In this document: piece by piece, positions 17,667 through 27,226 of the stretch | Layout of the letters: each line of letters starts with the position of its first letter | How positions within the stretch are numbered: position 1 is the first letter of the stretch | From: Acidobacteriota bacterium | Lineage (GTDB): Bacteria; Acidobacteriota; Terriglobia; Bryobacterales; Bryobacteraceae | Direction: 5' to 3' | Assembly (NCBI GenBank): GCA_017307505.1 | Contig: JAFKEE010000048.1 | Location: 42,715 to 106,714 of the forward strand | Length of the DNA: 64,000 nucleotides | Notes under the pieces: model-generated | Database searches by the model: none | The model's input: only the letters and a program-made list of their open reading frames with translations | Told to the model about the DNA's origin: nothing | Program-made: the position numbers and the translations under genes

Positions 17667-18920
17667 TTAATTCAGCCGCAGGCGGTCGTGGCCGTCCCAG
17701 GCGGCCATGTCTGAAAGCACCACTCGGTCGCCCACCTTTAGACCATCCAAAACCTCAACTGTTTGTACGGAAACGCGGCCGATTCTTACCTGGACTCGGG
17801 AGGCTTCCTTCCCGTCGGGAGATACCTTGAAGAGGCCGATGACGCTGTTGGGCTGACCGAATACCGGACGCATCACATACAATACGTCTGAGAGCCGCTC
17901 AAGTTCCACAGTTCCGTCAACACTTAAATCGGGACGGGCCCCGAGAGGCAATTCCCCCTCCAGCCGCAGGTCCACGGTCACATTGCCGTTGATCGCCGCT
18001 GGGTCGATGCGCGAAACCTTAGCCTGGATGATGCCGTTGTGCGTATCTACCTGAGCCAATTGGCCAATTGCAATGTCTTTCGCCTGTGTTTCCGGGATCT
18101 TGATTTCAGCTTTCAGGTGGGTGGGTTGAACTACTTTGGCCAGAATGGTGCCAGGCGCGACGCGCTGGCCTTCTTCCACGGCCATCTGCTGCAGCACCCC
18201 CGGGAAGCCGGCAACAACCCGCAAGCCGTCCACCTGCTGCTTTTTCAGGACGTAGGCGGCGCGCAACTTCTCGATATTCACCTGTTGCGCGGCAATCTGG
18301 GCTTCCGCAGACGCGCTGCTGATTTCCAACCGCTTTTTGTCGATGTCGAAACGCTTGCCGGCTTCATCGGCAGCGGCGCGGGAGAGACGGATGGTCAGGT
18401 CGGGCGTCAGTCCCTCCTTGCCCAGGGCGTCATCGCGCTCGGCTTTCAACTTGGCCTGGACGAATTCACTCTCAACACGGGCGACGGCGGAACGCAGGTC
18501 CAGTTTGGCGGTTTCCAGTTTCACCTGCAGATCGCGCATCGTGGCTTCGGCCGCCTTGACCTGCCACTTCAAGTCCTCGGCAGCCAGTTCCAGTTCCGGA
18601 TTGGCCAGAACGAGGATCACGGTGTCGGCCTTCACCAGCGCACCCGGCCGGAGGACGATTTTCTGTACGCGGCCTTCATTGATTGCCGGGATCAATAACG
18701 TGTCTTCCGGCACCAAGGTGCCGAGGCCACGGACCTGACGAATCATAGGCCCGCGTTTGACAGTGTCGGTCCAGAGCGTTCCGCCTTCGACAGAGGGAGC
18801 AGCCGGCTTCAGCCTCGACAACCCAAAGGTAATCAGCGGGATGGCAGCGACAATCACGGTGACTATAATGGCTCGGCGAATGATCTTTTTTCTTTTCGCG
18901 CCTTCGCGTGGAACGTCCAT
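17667..18920 (-). CDS. MacA/HlyD-type periplasmic adaptor of an efflux system
   Basis: This 417-residue membrane-fusion protein has a basic N-terminus ([13 protein letters not shown]), one anchor helix (about residues 17-38), a first beta-barrel/lipoyl half with [17 protein letters not shown], and a long alpha-helical hairpin (about 110-245, [18 protein letters not shown] to [16 protein letters not shown]). The second lipoyl half and beta-barrel follow ([11 protein letters not shown] and [12 protein letters not shown]), then a membrane-proximal domain ending in VGDRVVLSD. The ATG at 18920 has GAGG 8-11 bp upstream and lies about 12 nt past the expected start of transcription from the sigma-54 promoter. 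It is the first gene of the leftward operon and would bridge the ADOP permease to an outer-membrane channel, which is not encoded here. Confidence 0.92.
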   Translation of the reverse strand: MDVPREGAKRKKIIRRAIIVTVIVAAIPLITFGLSRLKPAAPSVEGGTLWTDTVKRGPMIRQVRGLGTLVPEDTLLIPAINEGRVQKIVLRPGALVKADTVILVLANPELELAAEDLKWQVKAAEATMRDLQVKLETAKLDLRSAVARVESEFVQAKLKAERDDALGKEGLTPDLTIRLSRAAADEAGKRFDIDKKRLEISSASAEAQIAAQQVNIEKLRAAYVLKKQQVDGLRVVAGFPGVLQQMAVEEGQRVAPGTILAKVVQPTHLKAEIKIPETQAKDIAIGQLAQVDTHNGIIQAKVSRIDPAAINGNVTVDLRLEGELPLGARPDLSVDGTVELERLSDVLYVMRPVFGQPNSVIGLFKVSPDGKEASRVQVRIGRVSVQTVEVLDGLKVGDRVVLSDMAAWDGHDRLRLN

Positions 18921-18942
18921 GGGGAACCTCGCAGAGCATATT

Positions 18943-18959
18943 GGCATGTTGCATACCAA
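18943..18959 (-). promoter_or_regulatory. Sigma-54-type promoter before the efflux operon
   Basis: On the minus strand TTGGTATGCAACATGC (18959 to 18944) matches the -24/-12 pattern TTGGCACG-N4-TTGCW at TTGG, A and G of the -24 box and TGC of the -12 box, with the required GG-N10-GC spacing. The expected start site is about 12 nt before the adaptor gene's start codon. An NtrC-type activator is encoded in the same operon. The site is also most of an inverted repeat (TTGGCATG/CATACCAA). Confidence 0.6.
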
Positions 18960-19233
18960 GCACCGGACCGCAGGGCATGTGGTGAAACTAGAGACAGTTA
19001 CGCTGCCAGCCGGTTTCCGGGAGAGCTTTCGGGTGTCCGCTTGTGGGACGGCGAGTGAGCGGAAACGGGGCGAAGGCGTAGGTTTCCCGGATTCCTCTGC
19101 ATCGATTGGCAAAGCCCGAACCCGACCGTGCCTCTCGCGCTTCCCACATGATTCCCAGATTCCCTGTATAGACTCAAGACTAGCCTGCCGATACTGGAAA
19201 CAGAGTCCACCCGTGCGGCTATTTGCAGTTCTT
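18960..19233. promoter_or_regulatory. Divergent upstream region of efflux operon and hybrid kinase
   Basis: With the promoter just to its left this forms a 313-bp gap between the divergent adaptor and hybrid-kinase genes. About 100 bp upstream of the sigma-54 promoter, where activator sites usually lie, GTGTCC/GGACG arms (about 19033-19051) and CCGCT/AGCGG arms (19037-19062) form overlapping dyads that could bind the NtrC-like regulator. No clear sigma-70 promoter for the rightward gene was found. Confidence 0.35.
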
Positions 19234-22200
19234 ATGAAGTGGGTCCGACTTCCCTCTCTGATGAGCGTGTGGCTGACGTGCGCCTTCGCGCTGGATCCAG
19301 CGAAACCAGTCGACGAATACCGGTACGATGCCTGGGAAGAAGCGGAGGGACTGCCTCACTACAGCATCAATTCGATCGCGCAAAGCACGGACGGCTATCT
19401 GTGGCTCGCCACCTATTACGGTCTTGTCCGGTTTGATGGCAAAAAGTTCGACGTATTTGACCACGCCAATACCCCACAACTCACAGAAAACCAGATCTGG
19501 CGTCTGGAGCGGGACGCTGACGGGACAATCTGGGTCGGCAGCGCGAGCGGTCTGTTGAGGCTGCGGAACGGGCAATTGGAACGGGTTTCCCTGCCTGAAC
19601 TGGATCACGTATCCATCCGGTACCTGCTCGCCGCGCCAGGCGGTGAACTCTGGATTGGAACAGCCGGCAAAGGGGCGTTCCTGCTGAAAAACGGGAAGCT
19701 TCAACCCTTTGGCCCGGACAACCGCATTGTCAGGTCGTTGTTCAAGGACCGGTGGGGCAATGTGTGGATTGGCACAAACTCCGGGCTGTTTGTGTACGGC
19801 TCACAGAAACTCACCCAACTCACGCTCAAGGACGGATTACCCGACGAGCGGGCCCTTGCCTTCCATGAAGGAGAGGACGGCGTCCTGTGGATCGGCACGG
19901 CGTCCGGGTTGGTCTGCGCCCGTGAGGGCAAGCTGCTCAAGGAACTGCCGAAAGGCCTGGACGCGGGCAAGGTGCGCGGCCACGTAATCTGGTCGTTTTT
20001 GAAGGACCGGGACGGAGCTTTGTGGATCGGCATGCTGGGCGGCGGGCTTATCCGCTATCTCCATGAGAATACACAGGCGTTCGAGAATCCCCGAAAGGCG
20101 GCCAGCAAGGCTATCACGGCCCTGTATGAAGATCGCGAGGGTTCCATCTGGATTGGCGCCAGCGGTGGAGGACTCGGTCGGCTGCGTTCTGTACCTTTTC
20201 ATACACTCACCACGGATGACGGCCTCGGCGGCAATCAGGTCCAGACGGTGCTGGCGGCGAGAGACGGCACAATGTGGGTGGGGCTGAATGGGGGCGGGAT
20301 TTCCCATATGTCTCAACAGGGCCAAGTCCTGGAGACATTCAATCGCAAGGACGGGCTGAGTTCCGACGATGCCTGGGCTTTGGGTGAAGACCGGGAAGGC
20401 GGGATCTGGGCCGGCTTCTACGATGGGACGCTGGCGCATATTACGAAGAACGGGCGGCAGAGCTATGGCCGGAAGAACGGCCTGCCGGGGAATCCGGTCC
20501 TTTCCGTAAAGGAAGACAGACAGGGTACGGTGTGGGTCGCGACGATCAGCGGCGGACTGGCTGTGCTGCGTGGTGGCAGCGCGCGGGTTTACAAAACCTC
20601 CGACGGACTGCCGACAGACCATATCCGGATTGTTCATGAAGACCGGCAGGGCCGGATCTGGATTGGGACCCGCGAGGGATTGAGTCTCTGGGCGGATGGC
20701 AAATTCAAGACCTTTCACAAGAGCGACGGACTTTCCGGCGAGTTCATCTTTTCGATGCGGGATGACCCCGACGGCACGATGTGGATTGGCACGTTCGACG
20801 GCGGGCTCACCCGCTTGCGCGACGGAAAGTTCGTGCCGGTCCCAGAATCAGCCGGCTTTCCGGCCAAGACTGTCTTTCAGATTCTCGAAGACCGCCAGGG
20901 CGGGCTCTGGGTCTCGTCCAGCACCGGAATCTTCCGGATGAACAAGAGCCAGTTGAACGAGGTCCTCGACGGGAGACGGGCTCAGATCAAGTCGTTTTCG
21001 TATGGAATCGCGGACGGCCTGATCAGCCGCGAGTGCAACGGCGGACAACCCGCGGGCGACATGGCTAAAGACGGCCGGTTGTGGTTTCCCACCATGAAGG
21101 GCCTGGCGTTTGTTCAACCCAGCCTGATTGTGACCAACCCCCTGCCGCCCCCCGTGCAAGTAGAACGTTTCCAGGCGGATGGCAAGGAGTATGCGCCCCA
21201 CGGCGTAGTGGACCTGCCGGCCGGCAGCCGGAATCTCGAGATCCAATACACGGCGTTGAGCCTGGTGGCGCCGGACAAGGTACGGTTTCGCTACCGCCTG
21301 CTGCCCTACGATCAGGATTGGGTGGATGCCGGCTCGCGGCGTTCCGCCATGTATACGAATCTCTCCCCCGGCTCGTACAAGTTCCAGGTGATCGGGTCGA
21401 ATAACGATGGGGTCTGGAATGAGACAGGGGCCGCGCTGGAACTGACCCTCCATCCGCACTTCTACCAGACCCGGGCTTTTCTCCTGGCGCTGCTGGCGGC
21501 TGGCTGCGCCAGTGCCTGGCTGCTGCACAATCGGCGGATGAAGAACCTGACCGCGGTCAACCAGCAACTGGAGTCCCGGGTGGCGGAGCGCACATCACGG
21601 CTCGAGGATGCAAACAAAGAACTTAGCTCCCTCATCGGGGAACTGGAGATCGCGCGGACCCAGGCGGAAGATGCGAGCCAGGCGCGCAGCGAGTTTGTTG
21701 CCAATCTGAGCCACGAGATCCGTACCCCGATGAACGGAATTCTGGGTCTGGTGGGGTTGGCTTTACAGACCCCCCTGAACAAGGAGCAACAAGAGTTTCT
21801 GCGCCTGACCGAGGAATCGGCCGAGGCGCTCTTGCACGTCCTGAACGACGTACTGGATTTCTCGAAGATCGATGCGGGCCATCTGACCGTGGAGGCCACA
21901 CCGTTCTGCTTGAAGCAGGTGGTTGAGGACTCGTTGGGGGTGCTCACCCCGCGAGCCGCCGCAAAGGGCCTGGACCTGAGCTTTGAAATCGACCCGGATC
22001 TGCCGGCGACTGTCGTGGGCGATCCGGTGCGCCTGAGACAGATTCTCCTGAACCTGGCCGGGAATGCGATTAAGTTCACGTCACAAGGCTGGGTTAAGGT
22101 GATTGCCGGCGTCGAGTTCGTGGACGCCAATGAGATCGTACTGAAGTTCTCTGTGCGCGACACCGGCATCGGGATCCCGCCGGAGAAGCAGTCGATGATC

Positions 22201-22845
22201 TTCGAACCGTTCCGGCAGGCGGACAATTCGACGACCAGGCAATTTGGCGGAACCGGACTCGGGCTGGCAATCTCGGCGCGCCTGGTATCGGCGCTGAAAG
22301 GCCGCATCTGGCTGGAGAGCATCCCAGGCCGCGGCAGTTGCTTCCATTTCACGATGTGCGTCCAAAGGGCCGGAGCGCAGGTGGAGGCCGTGGAAGAAAC
22401 GCCCCGATTGGCGACGCCAGGGCTGATGCCGCTGGCCATCCTGCTGGCCGAAGACAACAAGATCAACCAGCGGGTGGCGGTGAGCCTGCTTCAGAAGCTC
22501 GGCTGCGAAGTAGACGTGGTGGGCGACGGTCTGGAAGCCGTTTCGAGCGTCGCAGCAAAACCATACGATCTGGTTTTGATGGATGTCCAGATGCCGACCA
22601 TGGATGGACTGGCCGCCGTGGCTGAGATTCGCGCGCGCGAGTCGGGCAGCGGCCGCCACCTGCCGGTGATCGCGCTGACGGCGCATGCGATGGAAGGGGA
22701 TGCGGAGCGATGCCTGGCCGCCGGCATGGATGCCTATCTGCCCAAGCCGATTAACCCCAAGAAACTGGCCGAGGTCATCGACAGCCTGCAGGACCGCAAG
22801 AAACAGCAGGTTGCAGCACCCGTGGACGCCATCCGGGCAAACTGA
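19234..22845 (+). CDS. Hybrid histidine kinase with periplasmic two-component-regulator propeller
   Basis: This 1203-residue membrane protein has a signal peptide (residues 1-25) and a long periplasmic sensor (about 30-650) of repeats of the form DRxGxxWIGTxxGLxR (Reg_prop, fourteen or so copies making two beta-propellers). A Y_Y_Y domain (about 660-730), one transmembrane helix (about 748-766) and a coiled coil follow, then HisKA with [10 protein letters not shown] (His827), HATPase and a receiver (Asp1117 in LMDVQMPT). Unlike the Bacteroidetes HTCS proteins it ends after the receiver without a DNA-binding domain. The start is ATG at 19234; a GTG at 19213 is in frame and neither has a good ribosome site. 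The ligand is unknown, but such propellers commonly sense glycans or oligosaccharides. Confidence 0.92.
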   Translation: MKWVRLPSLMSVWLTCAFALDPAKPVDEYRYDAWEEAEGLPHYSINSIAQSTDGYLWLATYYGLVRFDGKKFDVFDHANTPQLTENQIWRLERDADGTIWVGSASGLLRLRNGQLERVSLPELDHVSIRYLLAAPGGELWIGTAGKGAFLLKNGKLQPFGPDNRIVRSLFKDRWGNVWIGTNSGLFVYGSQKLTQLTLKDGLPDERALAFHEGEDGVLWIGTASGLVCAREGKLLKELPKGLDAGKVRGHVIWSFLKDRDGALWIGMLGGGLIRYLHENTQAFENPRKAASKAITALYEDREGSIWIGASGGGLGRLRSVPFHTLTTDDGLGGNQVQTVLAARDGTMWVGLNGGGISHMSQQGQVLETFNRKDGLSSDDAWALGEDREGGIWAGFYDGTLAHITKNGRQSYGRKNGLPGNPVLSVKEDRQGTVWVATISGGLAVLRGGSARVYKTSDGLPTDHIRIVHEDRQGRIWIGTREGLSLWADGKFKTFHKSDGLSGEFIFSMRDDPDGTMWIGTFDGGLTRLRDGKFVPVPESAGFPAKTVFQILEDRQGGLWVSSSTGIFRMNKSQLNEVLDGRRAQIKSFSYGIADGLISRECNGGQPAGDMAKDGRLWFPTMKGLAFVQPSLIVTNPLPPPVQVERFQADGKEYAPHGVVDLPAGSRNLEIQYTALSLVAPDKVRFRYRLLPYDQDWVDAGSRRSAMYTNLSPGSYKFQVIGSNNDGVWNETGAALELTLHPHFYQTRAFLLALLAAGCASAWLLHNRRMKNLTAVNQQLESRVAERTSRLEDANKELSSLIGELEIARTQAEDASQARSEFVANLSHEIRTPMNGILGLVGLALQTPLNKEQQEFLRLTEESAEALLHVLNDVLDFSKIDAGHLTVEATPFCLKQVVEDSLGVLTPRAAAKGLDLSFEIDPDLPATVVGDPVRLRQILLNLAGNAIKFTSQGWVKVIAGVEFVDANEIVLKFSVRDTGIGIPPEKQSMIFEPFRQADNSTTRQFGGTGLGLAISARLVSALKGRIWLESIPGRGSCFHFTMCVQRAGAQVEAVEETPRLATPGLMPLAILLAEDNKINQRVAVSLLQKLGCEVDVVGDGLEAVSSVAAKPYDLVLMDVQMPTMDGLAAVAEIRARESGSGRHLPVIALTAHAMEGDAERCLAAGMDAYLPKPINPKKLAEVIDSLQDRKKQQVAAPVDAIRAN

Positions 22846-23352
22846 TTAGCGCAGGAGTTCCTGGCCGGAGGGTAGAAGCATCTCCATGCTGACATCGGAC
22901 CGGACATAGGGCGAGGGCTTCACGCGCTCCGGTGGAAGGCGGACAAACCCGCAGCTTTCATAGAGATGGATGGCGTTCTGGAGCCGATGGTTCGTCTCCA
23001 GATAGAGCCGCGGCGCGCCCAACTGGCGGGCAAGCTCAATCAGTGCCAGCAGCACCTTGCGTCCGATGCCCTGCCCCCTCAGGCGCTCGTCCACAGCCAT
23101 TTTCGCCACCTCGTAGCCGCCATCGGGCATAGCCAGCAGCGCTCCGCAGCCCACCGCGCGGCCGCCGGCGATGGCCATCAGAATATGCCCACCGGGAGCC
23201 AGAATCGATTCGACGGGACGATCGAGGACCTCGCGATCCTTCTCTTCGATGGTGAAGATGGTAGCGATCCAGGCTTCGTTGAGTATGCGGAAGCCCCGCT
23301 CGTCGCCGGACTGAAAGGGTCGAATGAAGACAGCATCTGGAGTTTGGTCCAT
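22846..23352 (-). CDS. GNAT family N-acetyltransferase
   Basis: This 168-residue protein has the GNAT fold. The acetyl-CoA pyrophosphate loop is in VDERLRGQGIGRKVLLALIE (RGQGIGR), preceded by a strand YEVAKMAV, and APRLYLETNHRLQNAIHLYESCGFV is the C-terminal part. It should transfer an acetyl group to a small amine or protein; substrate unknown. It diverges from a LysR-type gene across 72 bp, the usual place for a gene regulated by that LysR protein. Its stop abuts the stop of the convergent hybrid-kinase gene with no spacer. Confidence 0.9.
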   Translation of the reverse strand: MDQTPDAVFIRPFQSGDERGFRILNEAWIATIFTIEEKDREVLDRPVESILAPGGHILMAIAGGRAVGCGALLAMPDGGYEVAKMAVDERLRGQGIGRKVLLALIELARQLGAPRLYLETNHRLQNAIHLYESCGFVRLPPERVKPSPYVRSDVSMEMLLPSGQELLR

Positions 23353-23424
23353 GAGAGTCCTGATTTCAATCTAGACAAAATAGATCAGAACGTCCAATAT
23401 ATTGCTCATACGGATTCAGACTCT
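23353..23424. promoter_or_regulatory. GNAT/LysR divergent control region
   Basis: This AT-rich 72-bp gap contains an imperfect dyad at 23363-23381, ATTTCAATCT facing AGACAAAAT around a CTAGA core, which includes T-N11-A spacings expected for a LysR-type regulator. It could control both genes. Confidence 0.45.
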
Positions 23425-24363
23425 ATGAGTATCAATAGTGAGATTGAGCTGCGTCATTTGCGCTACTTCCTGGCGGTCGCGGAAGATCTGCATTTTGGGC
23501 AGGCGGCCAAGCGGCTTCACATCGCCCAGCCGCCTTTGTCGCAGCAGATCCGGCAGTTGGAACGAATGCTGGGGCATGACCTCTTCGTCCGCACTTCACG
23601 ATCTGTGAAATTGACGAAGGCCGGTGAGGTAATGGTGGAGAGGGCGCGGCGTACGCTGGCCAAAGTCCAGGAGGATGTCGAGGCGGTTCAACGGGTGGGG
23701 CGCGGTGAGGACGGGTCGCTGACGGTGGGGTTTGTCGAATCCGCGATCCTCAGCCGGCTGCCGGCGGTGCTGGGCCGCTACCGGGCTGTCTATCCCAAGG
23801 TGCAGTTACGTCTGCACGAGTTCCACACACGCGAACTGGTGGATGCGCTGCGAAACGGGCTGGTGGATGCCGGTTTGGCACGCGACGCGGGCACAGAGGA
23901 GTGGCTGGAGGTGGAACCGGTCGTAATCGAACCTTATATCGCGGTCGTGCCCGTGGGCCACAGACTGGCGAAAGAGCCTGCCATTCCGTGGACGCTGCTC
24001 AAGGACGAGCCGCTGGTCTTCTTCGAGCGGTCGGCGGGGCAGACGGCCTGGGAGCGGACGATGGAGAATTTCGCACGATATGGGTTCCAGCCCAAGGTCG
24101 TCCAGGAGGCGGAGCAATGGCTCACTGTCCTGCGCCTGGTGGGCGCAGGCCTGGGGGTGACCGTGGCGCCGGCCTCCGTGGCTGGCATTGCTCATGCGGA
24201 CGTCGTGTGCCTGCAACTGACACCACCGGGTGGCGCGACGCACCTGGACCTTGTCTATCGAAGGGACGCCAGCAATCCGCTTGTTGGCAGTTTCCGGCGG
24301 CTGGTGCTGGATGGATTCGCTGAAACGGAACTCAAGGATGCGGAAGAATTTCCGGTGTCGTGA
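23425..24363 (+). CDS. LysR-type transcriptional regulator
   Basis: This 312-residue regulator has an N-terminal winged helix-turn-helix (about residues 6-65: LRHLRYFLAVAEDLHFGQAA, IAQPPLSQQIRQLE, LFVRTSRSVKLTKAG) and a LysR substrate-binding domain with DGSLTVGFVESA at its start. The overall sequence resembles the BenM/CatM/CynR-like group with a small organic effector. The ATG at 23425 is the one that gives the standard N-terminal length. It is transcribed away from the GNAT gene and is likely to control it, as well as itself, through the 72-bp region between them. Confidence 0.93.
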   Translation: MSINSEIELRHLRYFLAVAEDLHFGQAAKRLHIAQPPLSQQIRQLERMLGHDLFVRTSRSVKLTKAGEVMVERARRTLAKVQEDVEAVQRVGRGEDGSLTVGFVESAILSRLPAVLGRYRAVYPKVQLRLHEFHTRELVDALRNGLVDAGLARDAGTEEWLEVEPVVIEPYIAVVPVGHRLAKEPAIPWTLLKDEPLVFFERSAGQTAWERTMENFARYGFQPKVVQEAEQWLTVLRLVGAGLGVTVAPASVAGIAHADVVCLQLTPPGGATHLDLVYRRDASNPLVGSFRRLVLDGFAETELKDAEEFPVS

Positions 24364-24397
24364 GAGATTTGAGACTCCGTTTGCGCTGGTCTGATTG

Positions 24398-24955
24398 ATG
24401 GAACAAACAGTGGCTTTGCCGACGTTCAAATACCATCCGGATCCGGTTGCGACCGGAGTGGTAGTCCGGGATGAAGACGCGCCGTGCCTGTCGTGCAACC
24501 GGATTCGTGGGTACATTTACGATGGTCCGGTCACCTCGGAAAAGTTCCACTATCTCACTCACTGCCTGTGCCCGTGGTGTATTGCCGATGGTTCGGCGGC
24601 GCGGCGGTTTGGCGCCGAGTTCGCGGATTCAGGAACGATGGCTGGGGTTTCGCAAGAGGTACGGGATGAGATCGCCCAAAGGACTCCGGGTTTCTACAGC
24701 TGGCAGGAAACGAGGTGGCTGTCCTGCTGCAGAGACGGGGCCGAGTTCCTGGGCGCCGCCGGCAGCAAAGAACTGAAGACGCAGTTTCCTGAGGCCGTGA
24801 AAGCCGTCCGGCAGTGCCTGCAGACGGACTTCGACCTTTCCGGCGCGGACCTGAAGGAGTTCATGGACGCACTCAGCAAGGACGAACAGCCGACTGCCTA
24901 CATCTTCCGGTGCCGCAAATGTCTCGAGTACCTGGCTTACGTGGACGAGACGTAA
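24398..24955 (+). CDS. CbrC family protein (UPF0167)
   Basis: This 185-residue cytoplasmic protein has PTFKYHPDPVATG at its start and two Cys pairs, CLSCNRIRGYIYDGP and CRKCLEYLAYVDET, at the two ends. It also has CLCPWCIADGSAA and TPGFYSWQETRWLSCC in the middle. This is the layout of CbrC, known in Escherichia coli for a link to colicin E2 tolerance. The cysteines probably bind zinc. Biochemical function is unknown; relatives turn up beside toxin and immunity genes. It lies 34 bp behind the LysR gene and is followed by four uncharacterised genes on the same strand. Confidence 0.85.
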   Translation: MEQTVALPTFKYHPDPVATGVVVRDEDAPCLSCNRIRGYIYDGPVTSEKFHYLTHCLCPWCIADGSAARRFGAEFADSGTMAGVSQEVRDEIAQRTPGFYSWQETRWLSCCRDGAEFLGAAGSKELKTQFPEAVKAVRQCLQTDFDLSGADLKEFMDALSKDEQPTAYIFRCRKCLEYLAYVDET

Positions 24956-25130
24956 CCACGGGAAGACGGGCACAACGCGGTTTTAGGACGTCAGGGTCTA
25001 GCCAGGCTTTCTCCAGTTGAATCCGCAGGGGACTGCTGCGCCTGATGTCTGCCCGACAGGCAGTGCGGAGCGGTTGTAACAACACCAATTTATGATCGGA
25101 ATCGCCACCGGACGGCGCTGGTAGGAATGG

Positions 25131-26126
25131 ATGACGAACATCACGGTGGTTCTCCTCGACATTGCATTAGCGGCGACGCTGGGTTTTCTGGGGCTGATGC
25201 TGTATCTGCGAAATCTACCGAGCGGACCGGAGGGTCCTGTCGGGGCGTGGCTCATTCTCGTACCGCCGCTGTTTTTGTTGGGCGGAGTGCTGCTGAGACT
25301 CACGGCAGGCGGTGCCTTCGACTGGCTGCCGGGCGGCCGTCTGACCGGGTGGGCCATGGCGGCCGGACTGTGCGTCGCAGCGACCGTAACGATGTGGTTC
25401 GTCCTGGCTGCACCTCATACCGTGTGGGAGCAACTGACCGCCCTGGTGCCGTGGGTTTTGGTTGCGGGCGGATTCCTGGCTGTTCATGGCGGCAGCAACC
25501 CGGCCCCCCTGATGAAGACAGCGCTTGGCGGCATCCTGGGCGTGGGCGGGGTAGCGGGCTGGTCCCTGATGGTCTGGGGGCTGTTTCTGTATGCGCAGAG
25601 CGAGAACCAGAAGAGTCTTGCGAGTGTGGAGCACGACCGGGCCTGGGAGCAGTCGAGAATCGAGGAGTTCCACGCTCTTGGCCAGGATGCTGAACTGTGG
25701 AAGTACTTCGGGTACATGTACCTGGAGAATGAGGCCGAGCGGCGACGCTGCCGCGCGTTGATCGCCAATCGACGCGACCTAAACGGCAAACTGATCGAAT
25801 ACCTGGGCTACCCGACCCTGCAATCCTCGGTGGTCAACTATCTTGCCGATGTGTACGAGCATCCACCGGCTTCGTTGGCCCCGGAGTATGGGCTCTTCCT
25901 GGAAAGGCAACTGGCGAGCTGGAGAACTGCACTGGATGACACGCCCGCGCCGTACGAGCGCAGGCGCGAACTGGCACCTCTCTTCCAGGCCGCCGCGCGT
26001 CTGGAAGAGGCGGGCGGAGACCTTACTGGTCCGCTGGTTGCGTGGCGCGACTATCTGCGCACACTGACGGGGCTGAGCGATCTGGCGGACGAGATCGACT
26101 CCACCCTGAAGACCCATGCGCATTGA
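25131..26126 (+). CDS. Membrane protein of unknown function with a cytosolic helical domain
   Basis: This encodes 331 residues. The first about 150 contain five hydrophobic helices (residues about 4-25, 37-56, 66-88, 98-113, 125-150). The remaining 180 are soluble and mostly helical, with FHALGQDAELWKYFGYMYLE, an ALIANRRDLNGKLIEYLGYP segment and a C-terminal ARLEEAGGDLTGPLVAWRDY. I do not recognise the family. The 175-bp gap before it contains nothing clear. Placed among small unknown genes it could be an immunity-type membrane protein, but this is a guess from context. Confidence 0.7.
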   Translation: MTNITVVLLDIALAATLGFLGLMLYLRNLPSGPEGPVGAWLILVPPLFLLGGVLLRLTAGGAFDWLPGGRLTGWAMAAGLCVAATVTMWFVLAAPHTVWEQLTALVPWVLVAGGFLAVHGGSNPAPLMKTALGGILGVGGVAGWSLMVWGLFLYAQSENQKSLASVEHDRAWEQSRIEEFHALGQDAELWKYFGYMYLENEAERRRCRALIANRRDLNGKLIEYLGYPTLQSSVVNYLADVYEHPPASLAPEYGLFLERQLASWRTALDDTPAPYERRRELAPLFQAAARLEEAGGDLTGPLVAWRDYLRTLTGLSDLADEIDSTLKTHAH

Positions 26127-26208
26127 GTATTTGAGTGAAGCGTGATCGATTTGATCACTGCTTTGCGCTGGAGTAGACGTTGGAGCATTGATTCGGAGGA
26201 TCGCAAGA

Positions 26209-26601
26209 ATGGGATTGAACGAACGCAGGAAGATCAAAGAGATGCAGGAAGTGACCCTGCCCGGCCGGGTGAAGGAGATCGAGGAGATCTGTGGTGCGCC
26301 CATCCCCTACCAGGTGGACTGGGAGAGCATGGCGGACGACGCCCAGGCACTGAACTTCGTGGACAACATCTCGTGCCACCGGCTGAACATGGCCCTGCGG
26401 ATGATCTGCCAGGACGATATGGGCAAGCAGGCCGTGCGGGAAGGCCTGAAAGAGGTACGGCTGAAGAACGTCAAGGACCGCGAGTCCATGTCGATGAATT
26501 TCAGCGGCGGCGTGTTGGAGATGCACTGTGCCTATGCGATGGGTGCGGGGGGCATGTTCAGCGACGGAGAGATCCGGCAACTGCTGGAACAACGCCTGTA
26601 G
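26209..26601 (+). CDS. Conserved small cytosolic protein of unknown function
   Basis: This encodes 130 residues with no signal or membrane segment. The ATG at 26209 has GGAGG 9 bp upstream. The sequence is charged and mixed alpha/beta: a helical start (RKIKEMQEVTLPGRVKEI), IPYQVDWESMADD, DDMGKQAVREGLKEVRLKNV, and a conserved-looking end FSGGVLEMHCAYAMGAGGMF. It looks like a compact, well-folded single domain, probably of a widespread family, but I cannot name it. Four bp separate it from the next gene, so the two are co-transcribed. Confidence 0.75.
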   Translation: MGLNERRKIKEMQEVTLPGRVKEIEEICGAPIPYQVDWESMADDAQALNFVDNISCHRLNMALRMICQDDMGKQAVREGLKEVRLKNVKDRESMSMNFSGGVLEMHCAYAMGAGGMFSDGEIRQLLEQRL

Positions 26602-26605
26602 CGGC

Positions 26606-27226
26606 ATGGCAAGGGGAATCGCGCTGCTTATGCTTCTGACTGTTGCAGCGATACGGGCGCAGGATCTGGCTGGCCATTATGTGCTGCGCGGCGCTCACGA
26701 GGTGGGGTCGGAGCTGTTGCTGAAGGCGGATGGCCGGTTTGAGTACATGCTGGCCTATGGCGCGGCGGACTACTCGGCCAAAGGGTCCTGGAGGCGGCAG
26801 GAAGGGGCGGTGGTGCTCAACACCCAGGCCCCGGATCTGCCGGCCTTCCGGATGGTGAAGACAGAATCGAGCAAAGAGGAATTTGCGCGCATCTGGGTGA
26901 GGGCCGCGAACGGGCAAGCGGTGCCGCATATCCGGGTAGCGGTGAAGGCGGAGGAGGGGGTGCAGGAGAGCAAAACCTCGAACGAAGGGGCGGCGCTGTT
27001 TCCACGGTCGAGTCAGGTTCGGGAGGTAAAGTTCTCCGTGCCGGTGTATGGACTGGAGGCAGGTCCGTTCCGGCTCGACCCGGCCCGGAACGAGTACTAC
27101 TTCGAGATCAACGGTGAGTCGATCACCACGGTGAGATTCAAGGAAGAGAAGTTGCTGATCGATGGCAAGGACCTCCTTCTGCACTACTGGAACGCCAACC
27201 GCCCGATGCGCTATGAGCGCCAATGA
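26606..27226 (+). CDS. Exported protein of unknown function, possibly calycin-like
   Basis: This encodes 206 residues with a signal peptide (ARGIALLMLLTVAAIRAQ). The first 90 mature residues (LAGHYVLRGAHEVGSELLLK, FEYMLAYGAADYSAKGSW, AVVLNTQAPDLP) show the strand pattern seen in lipocalin-like lack-of-ligand domains: a value is compared in an 8-stranded barrel. The second half (VPHIRVAVKAEEGVQESKTS) looks like a beta-sandwich. Family not identified. The start is 4 bp after the preceding stop, and its end overlaps the next gene by 14 bp. Confidence 0.7.
   Translation: MARGIALLMLLTVAAIRAQDLAGHYVLRGAHEVGSELLLKADGRFEYMLAYGAADYSAKGSWRRQEGAVVLNTQAPDLPAFRMVKTESSKEEFARIWVRAANGQAVPHIRVAVKAEEGVQESKTSNEGAALFPRSSQVREVKFSVPVYGLEAGPFRLDPARNEYYFEINGESITTVRFKEEKLLIDGKDLLLHYWNANRPMRYERQ

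Noticed and set aside
18941..18956. Rightward sigma-54 promoter in the same dyad for the hybrid kinase gene
   Set aside because: On the + strand TTGGCATG is a good -24 half, but the position of the -12 half has AC and not GC, so only the leftward promoter fits.
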